IMG/VR virus record: IMGVR_UViG_3300044618_000855
Coordinates: 1 to 38,293 of that record
Direction: 5' to 3' (one strand)
DNA length: 38,293 bases
Source of the DNA: a virus
A program made the translations under genes and the position numbers. The notes beneath the pieces are model-generated. The model was given only the letters and a program-made list of their open reading frames with translations. It was not told the DNA's origin and did no database searches. How positions within the stretch are numbered: position 1 is the first letter of the stretch; the number at the start of each line of letters is the position of its first letter. Below are positions 23,460 to 30,319 of this stretch, one piece after another.

Positions 23460-23695
23460 GACGCACCTCCTTCCCTGCGCTGCTTCAAAAACTTTCTCAC
23501 CAACGATCTCTTAACACCAAGCATCTCAGAGATTTTCTTTTCGCCTATGCCATGACATTCTTTGAGATGGATCATCATCGCTTCGATAAATAAACGCTCA
23601 AGATGAGCCTTCAATTCTAGACTGTCCCTATGAGAAGCACTCCTAGCACTCTCGTATGCGCACATTGCTGAATATGCATGATCTGACATACTCAT
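23456..23695 (-). CDS. putative small HTH protein
   Basis: The product has 79 residues. The C-terminal half, IHLKECHGIGEKKISEMLGVKRSLVRKFLKQRR, looks like a helix-turn-helix with a basic recognition end, while the N-terminal half is an amphipathic helix likely used for dimerisation. It overlaps both neighbours by four bases. It could regulate the early operon or the switch to late expression; the DNA target is unknown. Confidence 0.68.
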   Translation of the reverse strand: MSMSDHAYSAMCAYESARSASHRDSLELKAHLERLFIEAMMIHLKECHGIGEKKISEMLGVKRSLVRKFLKQRREGGAS

Positions 23696-24090
23696 GACAC
23701 GCCTCCTTCCCTGCGAGCCTCGTCAACAGCTTCGCGCAGCGTCTCGCCCTCAAAGCGTCCATCACGGCAAGCCACCTCTACCCCGCCATTTTCAATCACC
23801 ATGTGTATTGAGAAGGCTTCCTCGGAGAGCCAGTCCATGCGCTCACGGTCGCGGCGTAGTAGTTGGTTGTGCTCCCTGAGATGGTTCATGTCCTGTACGA
23901 ACCGCTCACCCAATAGGGCAGCAACCTGTTCATGCGTGAGGTTATGGCCGCCAGCGATGAGCACCGCTGCGGGATCGTTCAGCTTAGAACGAAGCTCGGC
24001 GTTCTCCGCCTCAAGCTCGGCAATCACCTTCCGGTAATGGGAAGGGAAATCGTACTTCCAACGCGTTTCATTCAGTTGTTCTATCTTCAT
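23692..24090 (-). CDS. coiled-coil hypothetical protein with C-terminal effector-like domain
   Basis: This 132-residue protein has a coiled-coil region (YRKVIAELEAENAELRSKL, about 18-37), a helical stretch (TLREHNQLLRRDRERMDWL), and a C-terminal part IHMVIENGGVEVACRDGRFEGETLREAVDEAR that is common in small phage proteins. It overlaps the next gene by four bases. A 51-base gap separates it from the nuclease gene upstream. No function is known. Confidence 0.7.
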   Translation of the reverse strand: MKIEQLNETRWKYDFPSHYRKVIAELEAENAELRSKLNDPAAVLIAGGHNLTHEQVAALLGERFVQDMNHLREHNQLLRRDRERMDWLSEEAFSIHMVIENGGVEVACRDGRFEGETLREAVDEARREGGVS

Positions 24091-24141
24091 ATGTTTTTGG
24101 CGAGCGTTGTTCGGATGCGCTCCCCCCGGTGAACTATCCAG

Positions 24142-24969
24142 TTATACCTGTCGTGGATCAAAGTATCTCCAACGCCACAAGGCAAGGAGATGTTCAAAGA
24201 TTCGCTGACTCTTGCTAATCTTGTCCGTATCGTAGTGCGCTACGTCAACACGCCCGATCTCGGTGGTGCTGATGTAGATGTTGTAGCCCTCTGCGTTGAA
24301 ATACATCGACCACGGCGGGGTGAGCGCGCCGATGTACGCAGCGATCTGGATGGGGTGAGTCTCGATGGGTTCAACCACCTGCCCCGGCTTGGTGCGCTTA
24401 GACTTAAAATCGACGACAACAAGCTGTTTGTTTCCATCTTGGTCAGACAAACGATGGCCGTAGAGGTCAACAGTCCCAGCGTAGCCAAGCTCTGGGTTAA
24501 CTACCACCGACTCGCATACCTTGTCGGCAATCCCAAGCTGATCCACCACAATCGCCGCAGGCAGGACAAACTCTCGAATCGGAACACTGCGACCGTCTGG
24601 CATCTCCACTTTAGCGGTGCCATCCCAGTTGTCGTGGTCAGATAGGTAGGTCTCTAAGCTGTCGTGGATGATGGTGCCTAGGTCGGCTGCTCCAGCGGCA
24701 TCTTCGCCAGCCCTGTCCTTGATGCGCCGTTGGTAGTTCTGGAAGTCCTCACCTGCTGATGGGGTGTCCTCAAAACAAGCTTGAATCACCTGCCCAATTC
24801 GATACTCCTCAAGGGATGGAGCTGACAGCATCCGGCAGATTTCTGTTACGCTAGGTAACAGCTTCTGATCCTTGATGTCCCTGATTGTCGTTGTTCTGCT
24901 GGGATTCTTTGCGCCGGGTTTTGTTTTCTGGTAGTGGCGGGCTTCGCCTGTTACCGTGTAAGCGTGCAT
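24142..24969 (-). CDS. RecB/Cas4-like PD-(D/E)XK exonuclease
   Basis: The ATG at 24969 overlaps the stop of the mini-gene upstream (TAATG) and is chosen over an upstream start that would read through it, giving 275 residues. Motifs of RecB/Cas4-type nucleases are seen in order: LGTIIHDSLETYL (His), YAGTVDLYG (Asp), QLVVVDFKSKR (D-x-K active site), and IQIAAYIGAL (Gln-Tyr). These cut DNA 5'-3' or trim ends. Next to an SSB-like gene it may support recombination or host DNA breakdown. No four-Cys Fe-S cluster of the Cas4 kind is evident. Confidence 0.85.
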   Translation of the reverse strand: MHAYTVTGEARHYQKTKPGAKNPSRTTTIRDIKDQKLLPSVTEICRMLSAPSLEEYRIGQVIQACFEDTPSAGEDFQNYQRRIKDRAGEDAAGAADLGTIIHDSLETYLSDHDNWDGTAKVEMPDGRSVPIREFVLPAAIVVDQLGIADKVCESVVVNPELGYAGTVDLYGHRLSDQDGNKQLVVVDFKSKRTKPGQVVEPIETHPIQIAAYIGALTPPWSMYFNAEGYNIYISTTEIGRVDVAHYDTDKISKSQRIFEHLLALWRWRYFDPRQV

Positions 24970-25070
24970 TAGCGTGATAAATCTATGATTAGTAGAGCAA
25001 TGCCGACGATAGCGAGTCCTACTACCGCCGCAACTGTCATGCCCCAAAGATAAGCGTCATCGTCATCCAT
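24969..25070 (-). CDS. 33-residue membrane peptide, TAATG-coupled on both sides
   Basis: The frame starts MDDDDAYLWGMTVAAVVGLA and continues with IVGIALLIIDLSR: an acidic head, one transmembrane helix of about 21 residues, and a basic end, i.e. a tail-anchored or single-pass peptide. Its ATG overlaps the SSB-like gene's stop and its stop overlaps the nuclease ATG, both as TAATG, exactly like the 25-residue peptide at 20846-20923. That repeated architecture argues strongly that it is translated. The function is unknown. Confidence 0.62.
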   Translation of the reverse strand: MDDDDAYLWGMTVAAVVGLAIVGIALLIIDLSR

Positions 25071-25636
25071 TAGAACGGAGCCTCCTCGCCTACGGTTTCG
25101 GTCTTAGGGTGGAGGTCGCCCGACTGTAACCTCTGAGCCACTCGGATCAGGTCTGATGCTACGCGCCAGACGTTCTCCTCGTTCACTAGGGACGAGGAAG
25201 TGCCTTGCGCTTCAGCAATCAAGGCATCAACAGCCTTGTTGATAGCCATTCCAACGGTCACCCCCTCGATGCGGGAAGGCACAGGAGCGGCGTTTCCTTG
25301 GCTTTTACGGGGCTCTGGGGCCTCTGGGGCAGTCTGGCTAGGGGTAGAGCCATCTACGGCCTTAAAAACGACCTTATCGCCGATGACAACAGAAGGTTTC
25401 CCATTGTGATCGTCTCCGCGACGGATTCCCCAGCCAGAAAACTGCACTCGTTTGCCGTCGATATGTTCAAACGTCTTGGAGAAGCTGGTTGCCTCCACCA
25501 CATCTTGACCTTCCCTCAAGGTACACTTGAAGATGGTTTTTCCGGCCTTCGTTACGAGAGGCCGTGCGTTGCTTACGTTAGCGATAACGGTGCCTTTAAC
25601 GGCCTCGCCCGGATTTGTTGACAGGATGTTATTCAT
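25070..25636 (-). CDS. single-stranded-DNA-binding (SSB-like) protein
   Basis: The 188-residue protein starts with a beta-rich region (about 1-95) with an OB-fold look (VKGTVIANVSNARPLVTK, TIFKCTLREGQDV, GKRVQFSGWGIRRG). A Pro/Gln/Ser-rich linker (100-120) and a helical region follow. The end, GEEAPF, closely resembles the acidic-Pro-Phe tip that SSB proteins use to bind polymerase, helicase and primase partners. It begins a run of replication genes, followed by the nuclease and helicase. A 93-base gap upstream may hold a promoter. No direct DNA-binding residues can be confirmed by eye. Confidence 0.75.
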   Translation of the reverse strand: MNNILSTNPGEAVKGTVIANVSNARPLVTKAGKTIFKCTLREGQDVVEATSFSKTFEHIDGKRVQFSGWGIRRGDDHNGKPSVVIGDKVVFKAVDGSTPSQTAPEAPEPRKSQGNAAPVPSRIEGVTVGMAINKAVDALIAEAQGTSSSLVNEENVWRVASDLIRVAQRLQSGDLHPKTETVGEEAPF

Positions 25637-25729
25637 TTGCGTTTAGTTGTGGGTGCTGACAAAGACTAGAACTACTTATTACTTTGTATTACTATCATCT
25701 CTATACCATATGCTCGCGTTATTGCGTAG
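25637..25729 (-). promoter_or_regulatory. possible promoter region for the SSB-nuclease-helicase block
   Basis: This AT-rich gap of 93 bases is the longest break within the early operon downstream of 26600. On the minus strand it contains TATAGAGAT and several TAATA-type sequences, one of which may be a -10 box, but no clear -35 box with standard spacing is seen. The call rests mainly on position and base composition. Confidence 0.3.
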
Positions 25730-25960
25730 TTACGATACGCAGAAACGCTTATTGCCCCTGCGGACAAGGAGATTAGACTTGTACAGGGAGGAGATGACGC
25801 GCTCGACGGTGCGTTGGTTCATGTGCAGACAGTCTGCAATGTACTTGTCGCTACCGAAGTAGCCGTCAGGGAAACCTGCGACGAACGCCAGCACCATGCG
25901 CTCGGCATGGCTGATGTCCTTTTCAAGCAGTTGACTGCTGATCCAGAGTCCGGTCATCAT
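25730..25960 (-). CDS. winged-helix / HTH DNA-binding protein
   Basis: The 76-residue protein has EKDISHAERMVLAFVAGF, then GYFGSDKYIADCLHMNQRTVERVI and SSLYKSNLLVRRGNKRF, i.e. a complete winged HTH like the HTH_36-type domains of replication initiators and phage regulators (recognition helix QRTVERVISSL). The start overlaps the upstream stop (ATGA). Lying before the gap that precedes the SSB gene, it may regulate that promoter or act in origin recognition. Confidence 0.78.
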   Translation of the reverse strand: MMTGLWISSQLLEKDISHAERMVLAFVAGFPDGYFGSDKYIADCLHMNQRTVERVISSLYKSNLLVRRGNKRFCVS

Positions 25961-26157
25961 GGGTGTGGATCGTCAAGGAGTTGGTCGTATACGGCAGCAC
26001 CAATCACCTGATGCTGGTGGTCGATGAATTGAAGCAATTCCCGGCGGCGAAGCATCACCTCCTCGTACCACTCTTCTGAGATGCGCTCCTCTTTGCTGAG
26101 GGCCATTGCTGAAAGCTCGAACACAATTGAGCGAGCGTCTTCGATGTTAAGGCTCAT
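25957..26157 (-). CDS. small helical hypothetical protein
   Basis: The product has 66 residues, starting MSLNIEDARSIVFELSAMAL and with an acidic-basic helix EERISEEWYEEVMLRRREL, then a short C-terminal helix ending DPHP. It overlaps neighbours by four bases on each side. No known family or motif. Likely an early accessory protein. Confidence 0.65.
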   Translation of the reverse strand: MSLNIEDARSIVFELSAMALSKEERISEEWYEEVMLRRRELLQFIDHQHQVIGAAVYDQLLDDPHP

Positions 26158-26501
26158 GACGCACCTCCATTGACTTTAGCTAGTGCAGCTTTGGCAGCGT
26201 GCCAGATGGGGTCAGCAATGCCATTGCCATGTCCCTGCTCAAAGTAAGCCTTCGCCATGATTGCAATGTCAAGAAGCTCAGGTGCTGCTGCAATCAATCG
26301 AGCGTTGGCAATGCCCTCCTCTTCGGGACGATCTCCTCGACCATAACCGCAGTCAGCAATGCAGCGAGATCCTAAACGATTGCCCTCAGCAACGAGGAAT
26401 CTGTCGCCAAAGGTGCATGGACGATGGTCTTGCCCCATCTTGTCCGTTGTGCCACTATCGTAAATCGCGACCCAAGGTCCGCGAGTGTGTTTCTTAGTCA
26501 T
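26154..26501 (-). CDS. Ead/Ea22-like conserved phage protein
   Basis: The ATG at 26501 gives 115 residues starting MTKKHTRGPWVAIYD; the frame extends upstream to 26534 but KHTxGPW is the usual family start. The middle has IADCGYGRGDRPEEEGIANARLIAAAPELLD, the signature of the Ead/Ea22-like group encoded in early regions of many phages, then a helical tail (WHAAKAALAKVN). The function of the family is not established. Confidence 0.85.
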   Translation of the reverse strand: MTKKHTRGPWVAIYDSGTTDKMGQDHRPCTFGDRFLVAEGNRLGSRCIADCGYGRGDRPEEEGIANARLIAAAPELLDIAIMAKAYFEQGHGNGIADPIWHAAKAALAKVNGGAS

Positions 26502-26600
26502 GTTTCTTTCTTTGTTGGTTAACAGGACAACCACCTAAGCCATCGCATGATAGCTACTTGCACCCGTGTGCTTGTCCGATAGGACGGCGGTCTTTCCCTG

Positions 26601-27008
26601 TTAGCTCTGAACGTTTTTCACTTTCCAGACTCCATCCACAGGGTCAAGATAAATCTCGCCCGAAATGATTTCATTCGCGCAACGGTTGAGGGTCGCAGTT
26701 GAAATTCCTGCGCGTTCGCTGTAGCTCTTGCGCCCGACGTATCCCTCGCTTGCGGCACGGGCTAGTGCGTATTCATGTACGACAGCACACGCTTCTTGCG
26801 TGATGCGCGGCATCCCCGGCTTCCACTTATCCCGTCTCACCATACCCTTGCCGAAACCTGTGCTTCGACGGGTTTTGGTGAAGATGGGCGCACGAATGCG
26901 TTTATCGGCTGAAGCCCGAAGCTTCGCCTCCTCTCGTTCCATCTGTTCGACACGTTCGTGCATACGCTCTGCAAAGCGTACACAGGATGAGATTGATGAG
27001 TAGCTCAT
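26601..27008 (-). CDS. HTH DNA-binding protein
   Basis: This 135-residue protein has an N-terminal coiled coil (RFAERMHERVEQMEREEAKL), a basic middle (RAPIFTKTRRSTGFGKGMVRR), and a C-terminal part with RKSYSERAGISTATLNRCAN, which reads as a helix-turn-helix, followed by strands (GEIYLDPVDGVWKV). Likely a regulator of the early region or a factor binding the large intergenic region. A 99-base gap follows it. Confidence 0.72.
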   Translation of the reverse strand: MSYSSISSCVRFAERMHERVEQMEREEAKLRASADKRIRAPIFTKTRRSTGFGKGMVRRDKWKPGMPRITQEACAVVHEYALARAASEGYVGRKSYSERAGISTATLNRCANEIISGEIYLDPVDGVWKVKNVQS

Positions 27009-27238
27009 GGATTAGCACGGGTTTTCCGAATGACGTAGTTTGCGTAGTACCGTTTATCGCCATCGATTTCGCAGGAGATATTAGAGTGATGGTTTAGTTT
27101 TAAGGCAGCGTACTTGCTGGCCTCATTGAACCCCCAGTCATCCGCAGGGAAACTGGTCGGCATTTTTTCCTCGGCCTGATTCTTAAGAAACTTGCCGGGA
27201 ATACGAAATACTTCGTATCGATAGGTGTGGTTATTCAT
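27005..27238 (-). CDS. small hypothetical protein
   Basis: The 77-residue product is mostly alpha/beta: HTYRYEVFRIPGKFLKNQ, a middle ASKYAALKLNHHSN, and strands YYANYVIRKT. It overlaps the next gene by four bases. No membrane segment or known motif. Unknown function. Confidence 0.65.
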   Translation of the reverse strand: MNNHTYRYEVFRIPGKFLKNQAEEKMPTSFPADDWGFNEASKYAALKLNHHSNISCEIDGDKRYYANYVIRKTRANP

Positions 27239-27249
27239 AATTGCTATGT

Positions 27250-27939
27250 TTATATGGGGATGACAAAGCCTGAGGTGTCTCGCTTGGCTGCGCCTTTAGC
27301 CTTCAGGCCAACGACACAGCCGCGAGGATCGAGGAATCGCAAGTCTGAAAGGTCGCCATCGACCACGTTGTAACCATGCCAATCGTCGGGCAGATCGCCA
27401 GAAAACACGGCTGCAACATTGCCGCCAGCTTCCAGCACCTTGAGAGCTTCCATCTCATTGCACTCTGATCGGCTGAAGGTCAGGTGATAGTTGGGCGGAA
27501 GTTCACCGCGAGCAAAACGCAAGGCACGATGATGGTTCTTCGTATAATCGTAGAACATGATGTCCTTTGGGAACTGTTGCATAATCTGCAACCCTTCCCA
27601 AGGAATGTCCGACGTGCCATTGAGACGAATGCAAGCAGCCATGCCGTGATGGTTTGTGCGCCAGACAAACTCCTCGATCTCCTCGATGAGTTGCTTGCGG
27701 AAACCCGCTGGGTCATCGAAGAAGTATTGAGTCTTGCTGATGCGTGAACGCTGCACGTTGCTGAATGCGCCACGTCCTGCCGTGTAAAGGCACGACGAGA
27801 TGCAACCCCGTGATGCGTGAGAACAAACATTGCCACGTTGGGCAACTTTGTGAGGGGCAAGATAGAGGATGGCTGTGCGCCAGCCAAAGCTCTCGCCCTT
27901 GGTAGTCTTGCTATCCGATCCGACTGATAGGAGTTTCAT
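27250..27939 (-). CDS. conserved uncharacterised phage protein with N-terminal Cys cluster
   Basis: The 229-residue protein belongs to a widespread phage family that I recognise by LLSVGSDSKTTKGESFGW, LYTAGRGAFSNVQ, RLNGTSDIPWEGL, FYDYTKN, NYHLTFSRSE, and DLRFLDPRGCVVGLKAKG. Cys at about 39, 46 and 50 (CSHASRGCISSC) precede a series of strand-turn units that look like a TIM-barrel. The three Cys are reminiscent of an iron-sulfur or zinc site, perhaps of radical-SAM type, but the spacing is not the canonical CxxxCxxC. Its reaction is not known to me. It overlaps the upstream gene by 29 bases. Confidence 0.82.
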   Translation of the reverse strand: MKLLSVGSDSKTTKGESFGWRTAILYLAPHKVAQRGNVCSHASRGCISSCLYTAGRGAFSNVQRSRISKTQYFFDDPAGFRKQLIEEIEEFVWRTNHHGMAACIRLNGTSDIPWEGLQIMQQFPKDIMFYDYTKNHHRALRFARGELPPNYHLTFSRSECNEMEALKVLEAGGNVAAVFSGDLPDDWHGYNVVDGDLSDLRFLDPRGCVVGLKAKGAAKRDTSGFVIPI

Positions 27940-28165
27940 TGATGATGTCTTTCAGTTCTTTCTTGAGCCTACGAGCATCCTCGCCGCGCCACATTGTGGC
28001 ATTGCTGAGGAAATAGTTGATGATGGAGCGAGCATCGTCGCACCCATAGCTATCGTTAACGCTTTCGAGCGTTGACATAGCGTCGAGATATGGCCGCGCC
28101 CAAGGATGAACTTTGGGCGTCCACTTCTGTCCAATCTCACTAGCGATTTCGTGTATGTGTCTCAT
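27911..28165 (-). CDS. conserved small phage protein
   Basis: The ATG at 28165, close to the previous stop, gives 84 residues. KVHPWARPYLDAMSTLESVND followed by SIINYFLSNATMWRGEDARRLKKEL is a pattern shared with small early proteins of many phages (a PYLDAM..YFL.NA..WRG helix set). Its 3' end overlaps the Cys-cluster gene by 29 bases. Function unknown. Confidence 0.75.
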   Translation of the reverse strand: MRHIHEIASEIGQKWTPKVHPWARPYLDAMSTLESVNDSYGCDDARSIINYFLSNATMWRGEDARRLKKELKDIINETPISRIG

Positions 28166-28166
28166 G

Positions 28167-28583
28167 TTAGATCTTTCCATCGATGATTGCCTTGAGACCC
28201 TCGCGGACAATAGACTCAGCGTCCTGACGAGACTGTGCCATCTCTACAGCGTCGCGTACGGTGTCTTCAAGATCGTCCGAACTCACCTTTTCGTCCTCAA
28301 GATCGCGAATCTTGTACTCGATATCCTCAATCTTGCTGTCGATTTCTTCGACTGTGGCACGCAACGCACGATATTCAACCAGCGTCACGAAGTCATCCAA
28401 GTGATCGAGACTAGGGCTTTTGCCCATTTCTGTCTCAAGCTTGGTGATTCGATTGCTTAGGATGATGAGTTGCTCGTTGATGCGACTATCAACCTTGCGA
28501 AGAACCTCGTTTACGAGCAGGTTAATGATACGAGCGACCGCATTATGGCCCTCGGTGTTCTGTGTCTGTGTATCTGTGTTCAT
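28167..28583 (-). CDS. long coiled-coil protein
   Basis: The 138-residue protein is helical and acidic with leucine-type heptads across about residues 35-115 (QLIILSNRITKLETEM, VEEIDSKIEDIEYKIRDLEDEK). It starts with a disordered Thr/Gln-rich segment (NTDTQTQNTEG). It could form oligomers and may be a scaffold for early complexes or a host-takeover protein. No family is recognised. Confidence 0.68.
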   Translation of the reverse strand: MNTDTQTQNTEGHNAVARIINLLVNEVLRKVDSRINEQLIILSNRITKLETEMGKSPSLDHLDDFVTLVEYRALRATVEEIDSKIEDIEYKIRDLEDEKVSSDDLEDTVRDAVEMAQSRQDAESIVREGLKAIIDGKI

Positions 28584-28592
28584 GGGTTTATC

Positions 28593-28937
28593 CTATCGTT
28601 TGAGCTTGGCAGAGACTTTCCGCCAATAAGTTGATGTTGCGGACTTCTTTGGACCATTAGGCCCACCGTTCCACACTTTCGCCCTAACCTCGTCTGTCAC
28701 AGGCCAGCCGTACCTTTTGCCATAGTGGTCTGTATAGATTCGGAACATCTCAGAACACTTGGTTAGGTCGCGCCTATCGTTTGACGTGTAGCGCGTTCCG
28801 GCGATGCGGTTGACATCTCTGACGGTAATTTCCCAGATTTGAGCTGGGCCTACGGCTTTGCCGTTATCACCGATTGCGTTGACATTGCCGCCGGATTCGA
28901 CGGCGACAATGGCGAGGAATAGGGCAGTAAGGTTCAT
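28593..28937 (-). CDS. endolysin, lytic-transglycosylase-like
   Basis: The 114-residue protein has LFLAIVAVESGGNVNAIGDNGKAVGPAQIW near the N-terminus, giving the catalytic Glu (ESGG, residue 14) and GPAQI motif of SLT-type transglycosylases and goose-type lysozymes; YTDHYGKR and KVWNGGPNG complete the fold. It would cut peptidoglycan at lysis or at entry. The hydrophobic start could act as a signal-anchor export element. It is in the early operon on the opposite strand from the holin, and it overlaps the next upstream gene by four bases. Confidence 0.82.
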   Translation of the reverse strand: MNLTALFLAIVAVESGGNVNAIGDNGKAVGPAQIWEITVRDVNRIAGTRYTSNDRRDLTKCSEMFRIYTDHYGKRYGWPVTDEVRAKVWNGGPNGPKKSATSTYWRKVSAKLKR

Positions 28938-29143
28938 GACTCTAACAAACCTTCGCTTTTTAGGAAGTTGATGTACTCAGCAAGCAACGCTTTCTTGTTG
29001 CGTGTCTTGCTGCCAATAAACTGACGCACGGTCGGCGCAACCGATCCCATTGAGTGCTTCATGCCCAAACTTTCGAGTTTGAGCATGGATTTGAGCACTA
29101 GCAATTGGTAGGCTGCAATCTTCTCTGGAGTGTCTGCGATCAT
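28934..29143 (-). CDS. small hypothetical protein
   Basis: The product has 69 residues, basic and helical: MIADTPEKIAAYQLLVLKSM, a middle MGSVAPTVRQFIGSKTRNKKALL, and a C-terminal helix. It overlaps the endolysin start by four bases (ATGA), so it belongs to the same translational chain. No known family. Its early position and basic nature suggest a nucleic-acid-binding or host-interaction role. Confidence 0.65.
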   Translation of the reverse strand: MIADTPEKIAAYQLLVLKSMLKLESLGMKHSMGSVAPTVRQFIGSKTRNKKALLAEYINFLKSEGLLES

Positions 29144-29145
29144 GA

Positions 29146-29496
29146 TTAGGCAACGTTGACGGTCATCTCAGCTTCTTGCGCCTTTTTGAGCCACTTCTCA
29201 GCGTTAGCGCGATAGCGTTCCGCCAAAGTGAGTGTCTTAGTTTCGCTGAGCTTGATCCAAGTGCTACGGACGCGCTTATTTTCAACGATTTTCATGTCTC
29301 CAACGAAGCCGCCACGGTTCAGAATCTCTGTCACAAGACCGCAAACCTGAGGAGCTTCCAAAGCTGCCAGCTTGGTTTTCTTTTCTGCACGAGCGGCTTT
29401 AATTTGATCACGATAGACCGTGATTTCGTCACGGGTGAACGAATTGCCGTTATTGACGCGCCAAACGATGTCTTCCTTTTTGAGTACGAGTTGCAT
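29146..29496 (-). CDS. first gene of the early operon, hypothetical
   Basis: This 116-residue protein starts the minus-strand operon. The ATG follows a good ribosome site, AAAGGACAG on the minus strand. The N-terminal part MQLVLKKEDIVWRVNNGNSF and central helix QIKAARAEKKTKLAAL are followed by GFVGDMKIVENKRVRSTWIKL and a helical Lys-rich tail. As the first early gene it may act in host takeover. No family is recognised. Confidence 0.7.
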   Translation of the reverse strand: MQLVLKKEDIVWRVNNGNSFTRDEITVYRDQIKAARAEKKTKLAALEAPQVCGLVTEILNRGGFVGDMKIVENKRVRSTWIKLSETKTLTLAERYRANAEKWLKKAQEAEMTVNVA

Positions 29497-29529
29497 CTGT
29501 CTGTCCTTTCTATGGTTTTGTCAGTTATT

Positions 29530-29990
29530 AGCCGCCATTAATTGGCGTTTAACCCTTGCGCCGCGATAAGGCTCCTGACTTGCAAGGGAACCCAGCTACG
29601 TCCTTTTAACGGTGGACAGCCTGCTGGGGTTAATTGTTAACGGTTTGAAAAACTCTGCTAACGCATACTTTCGACTAGTGCAGATACTAAGCCGAAAGAG
29701 TGCTAATCACTTGCCGTTACTAGCTTGCCAAGCCAATAACTTGCACCAAAAGCAAGTCGGGATCACGTCCCATCGGTTGCAAAAGCCGTCGCCCTGAAGG
29801 CTCGCCCCCATCCCTTAGCATTAACGCTAGCCCGTAGACTAACGCCGAACCGCCGTTTCGTGTGGCTGGTAAGGTAGGACTTCGCCCCGTGTCGCTCGCA
29901 CAAGCGAAGGAGTCCCCTCCGCCTGCAACCGTCGCCGGATAACCCCCCGGCGATGGGATGGACTGTTAAAGAACTGCCGGAGCTACCTCC
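29530..29990. other. hairpin-rich non-coding segment, candidate structured RNA or replication origin
   Basis: No convincing gene exists here. At least seven perfect stems are seen: CGCCA/TGGCG (near 29533-29547); CCCTTGC (29553-29559) with GCAAGGG (29582-29588); AACCCAGC with GCTGGGGTT (29588-29631); CTTTCG plus TAGT with ACTA plus CGAAAG (29668-29698); CTTGC/GCAAG (29741-29756); GACT-TCGC with GCGA-AGG-AGTC (29878-29914); TCGCCGG/CCGGCGA (29932-29953); CGGAG/CTCCG (about 29979-29990). Nesting and spacing resemble large folded phage RNAs. TAACG occurs five times within 29607-29844. Confidence 0.5.
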
Positions 29991-30030
29991 GACATCCACC
30001 ACGATGCACACTCGGGATTGAGTAGCGAGA

Positions 30031-30050
30031 GAAATCGTCAGAAATCGTCA
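30031..30050 (+). repeat. tandem 10-mer direct repeat
   Basis: GAAATCGTCA is repeated twice with no gap. It lies between the hairpin-rich segment and an A-rich stretch (30061-30068). It may be a small iteron or operator pair. Confidence 0.6.
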
Positions 30051-30099
30051 TTTTACCTCTCAAAAAAACTTCAGGTAGCAGCTTGTGGGATACGCAAAA

Positions 30100-30230
30100 C
30101 CAAGCAATCCGCGCCCCCGAATCATCCCCCCTCAGCAGCCCCTCGCCTAAGCCACAAGGAACGGTAAGGAACGCCCCTAGGAGCCACAAGGAAGCCCAAG
30201 CCCAAGCCACCCCTGCCACCCCTGGTGAAA
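30100..30230. other. C-rich, purine-poor intergenic segment with short direct repeats
   Basis: This gene-free stretch has a strongly biased plus strand with few thymines. GCCACAAGGAA occurs at 30151-30161 and 30183-30193, AAGGAACG at 30156-30163 and 30166-30173, and CAAGCC is repeated near 30195-30210. Strand asymmetry of this kind is found at origins and packaging sites, but no definite function can be assigned. Confidence 0.4.
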
Positions 30231-30267
30231 GTGTGCCATTTTGTCACAGCACCATTGGCACGGTATC

Positions 30268-30284
30268 TTGACCCATTTAGTCAA
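30268..30284. promoter_or_regulatory. inverted repeat TTGAC-N7-GTCAA, candidate operator
   Basis: Perfect half-sites TTGAC (30268-30272) and GTCAA (30280-30284) are separated by seven bases. A third copy of the half-site, TTGACC preceded by TC/CT, serves as the possible -35 box before the small terminase gene at 30532. A dimeric HTH regulator such as those encoded in the early operon could bind here. Confidence 0.45.
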
Positions 30285-30319
30285 CTAATCCCAGGCGTCA
30301 GCCGTCTAAATCCTTTACC

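Noticed and set aside
24970-25047. Longer start for the nuclease gene (301 residues)
   Set aside because: The extra N-terminus reads through the membrane mini-gene in another frame, while the ATG at 24969 is joined to that gene's stop by TAATG.
29550-29640. Possible tRNA on either strand, because of nested stems near 29553-29631
   Set aside because: No cloverleaf with a T-loop GGTTCRA-type motif, proper D-arm and seven-pair acceptor stem could be built.
29763-30219. Minus-strand frames of 82 and 78 residues in the intergenic region
   Set aside because: They overlap each other and the structured segment, have Arg/Gly/Ser-rich shadow-like composition, and lack coupling to the early operon.
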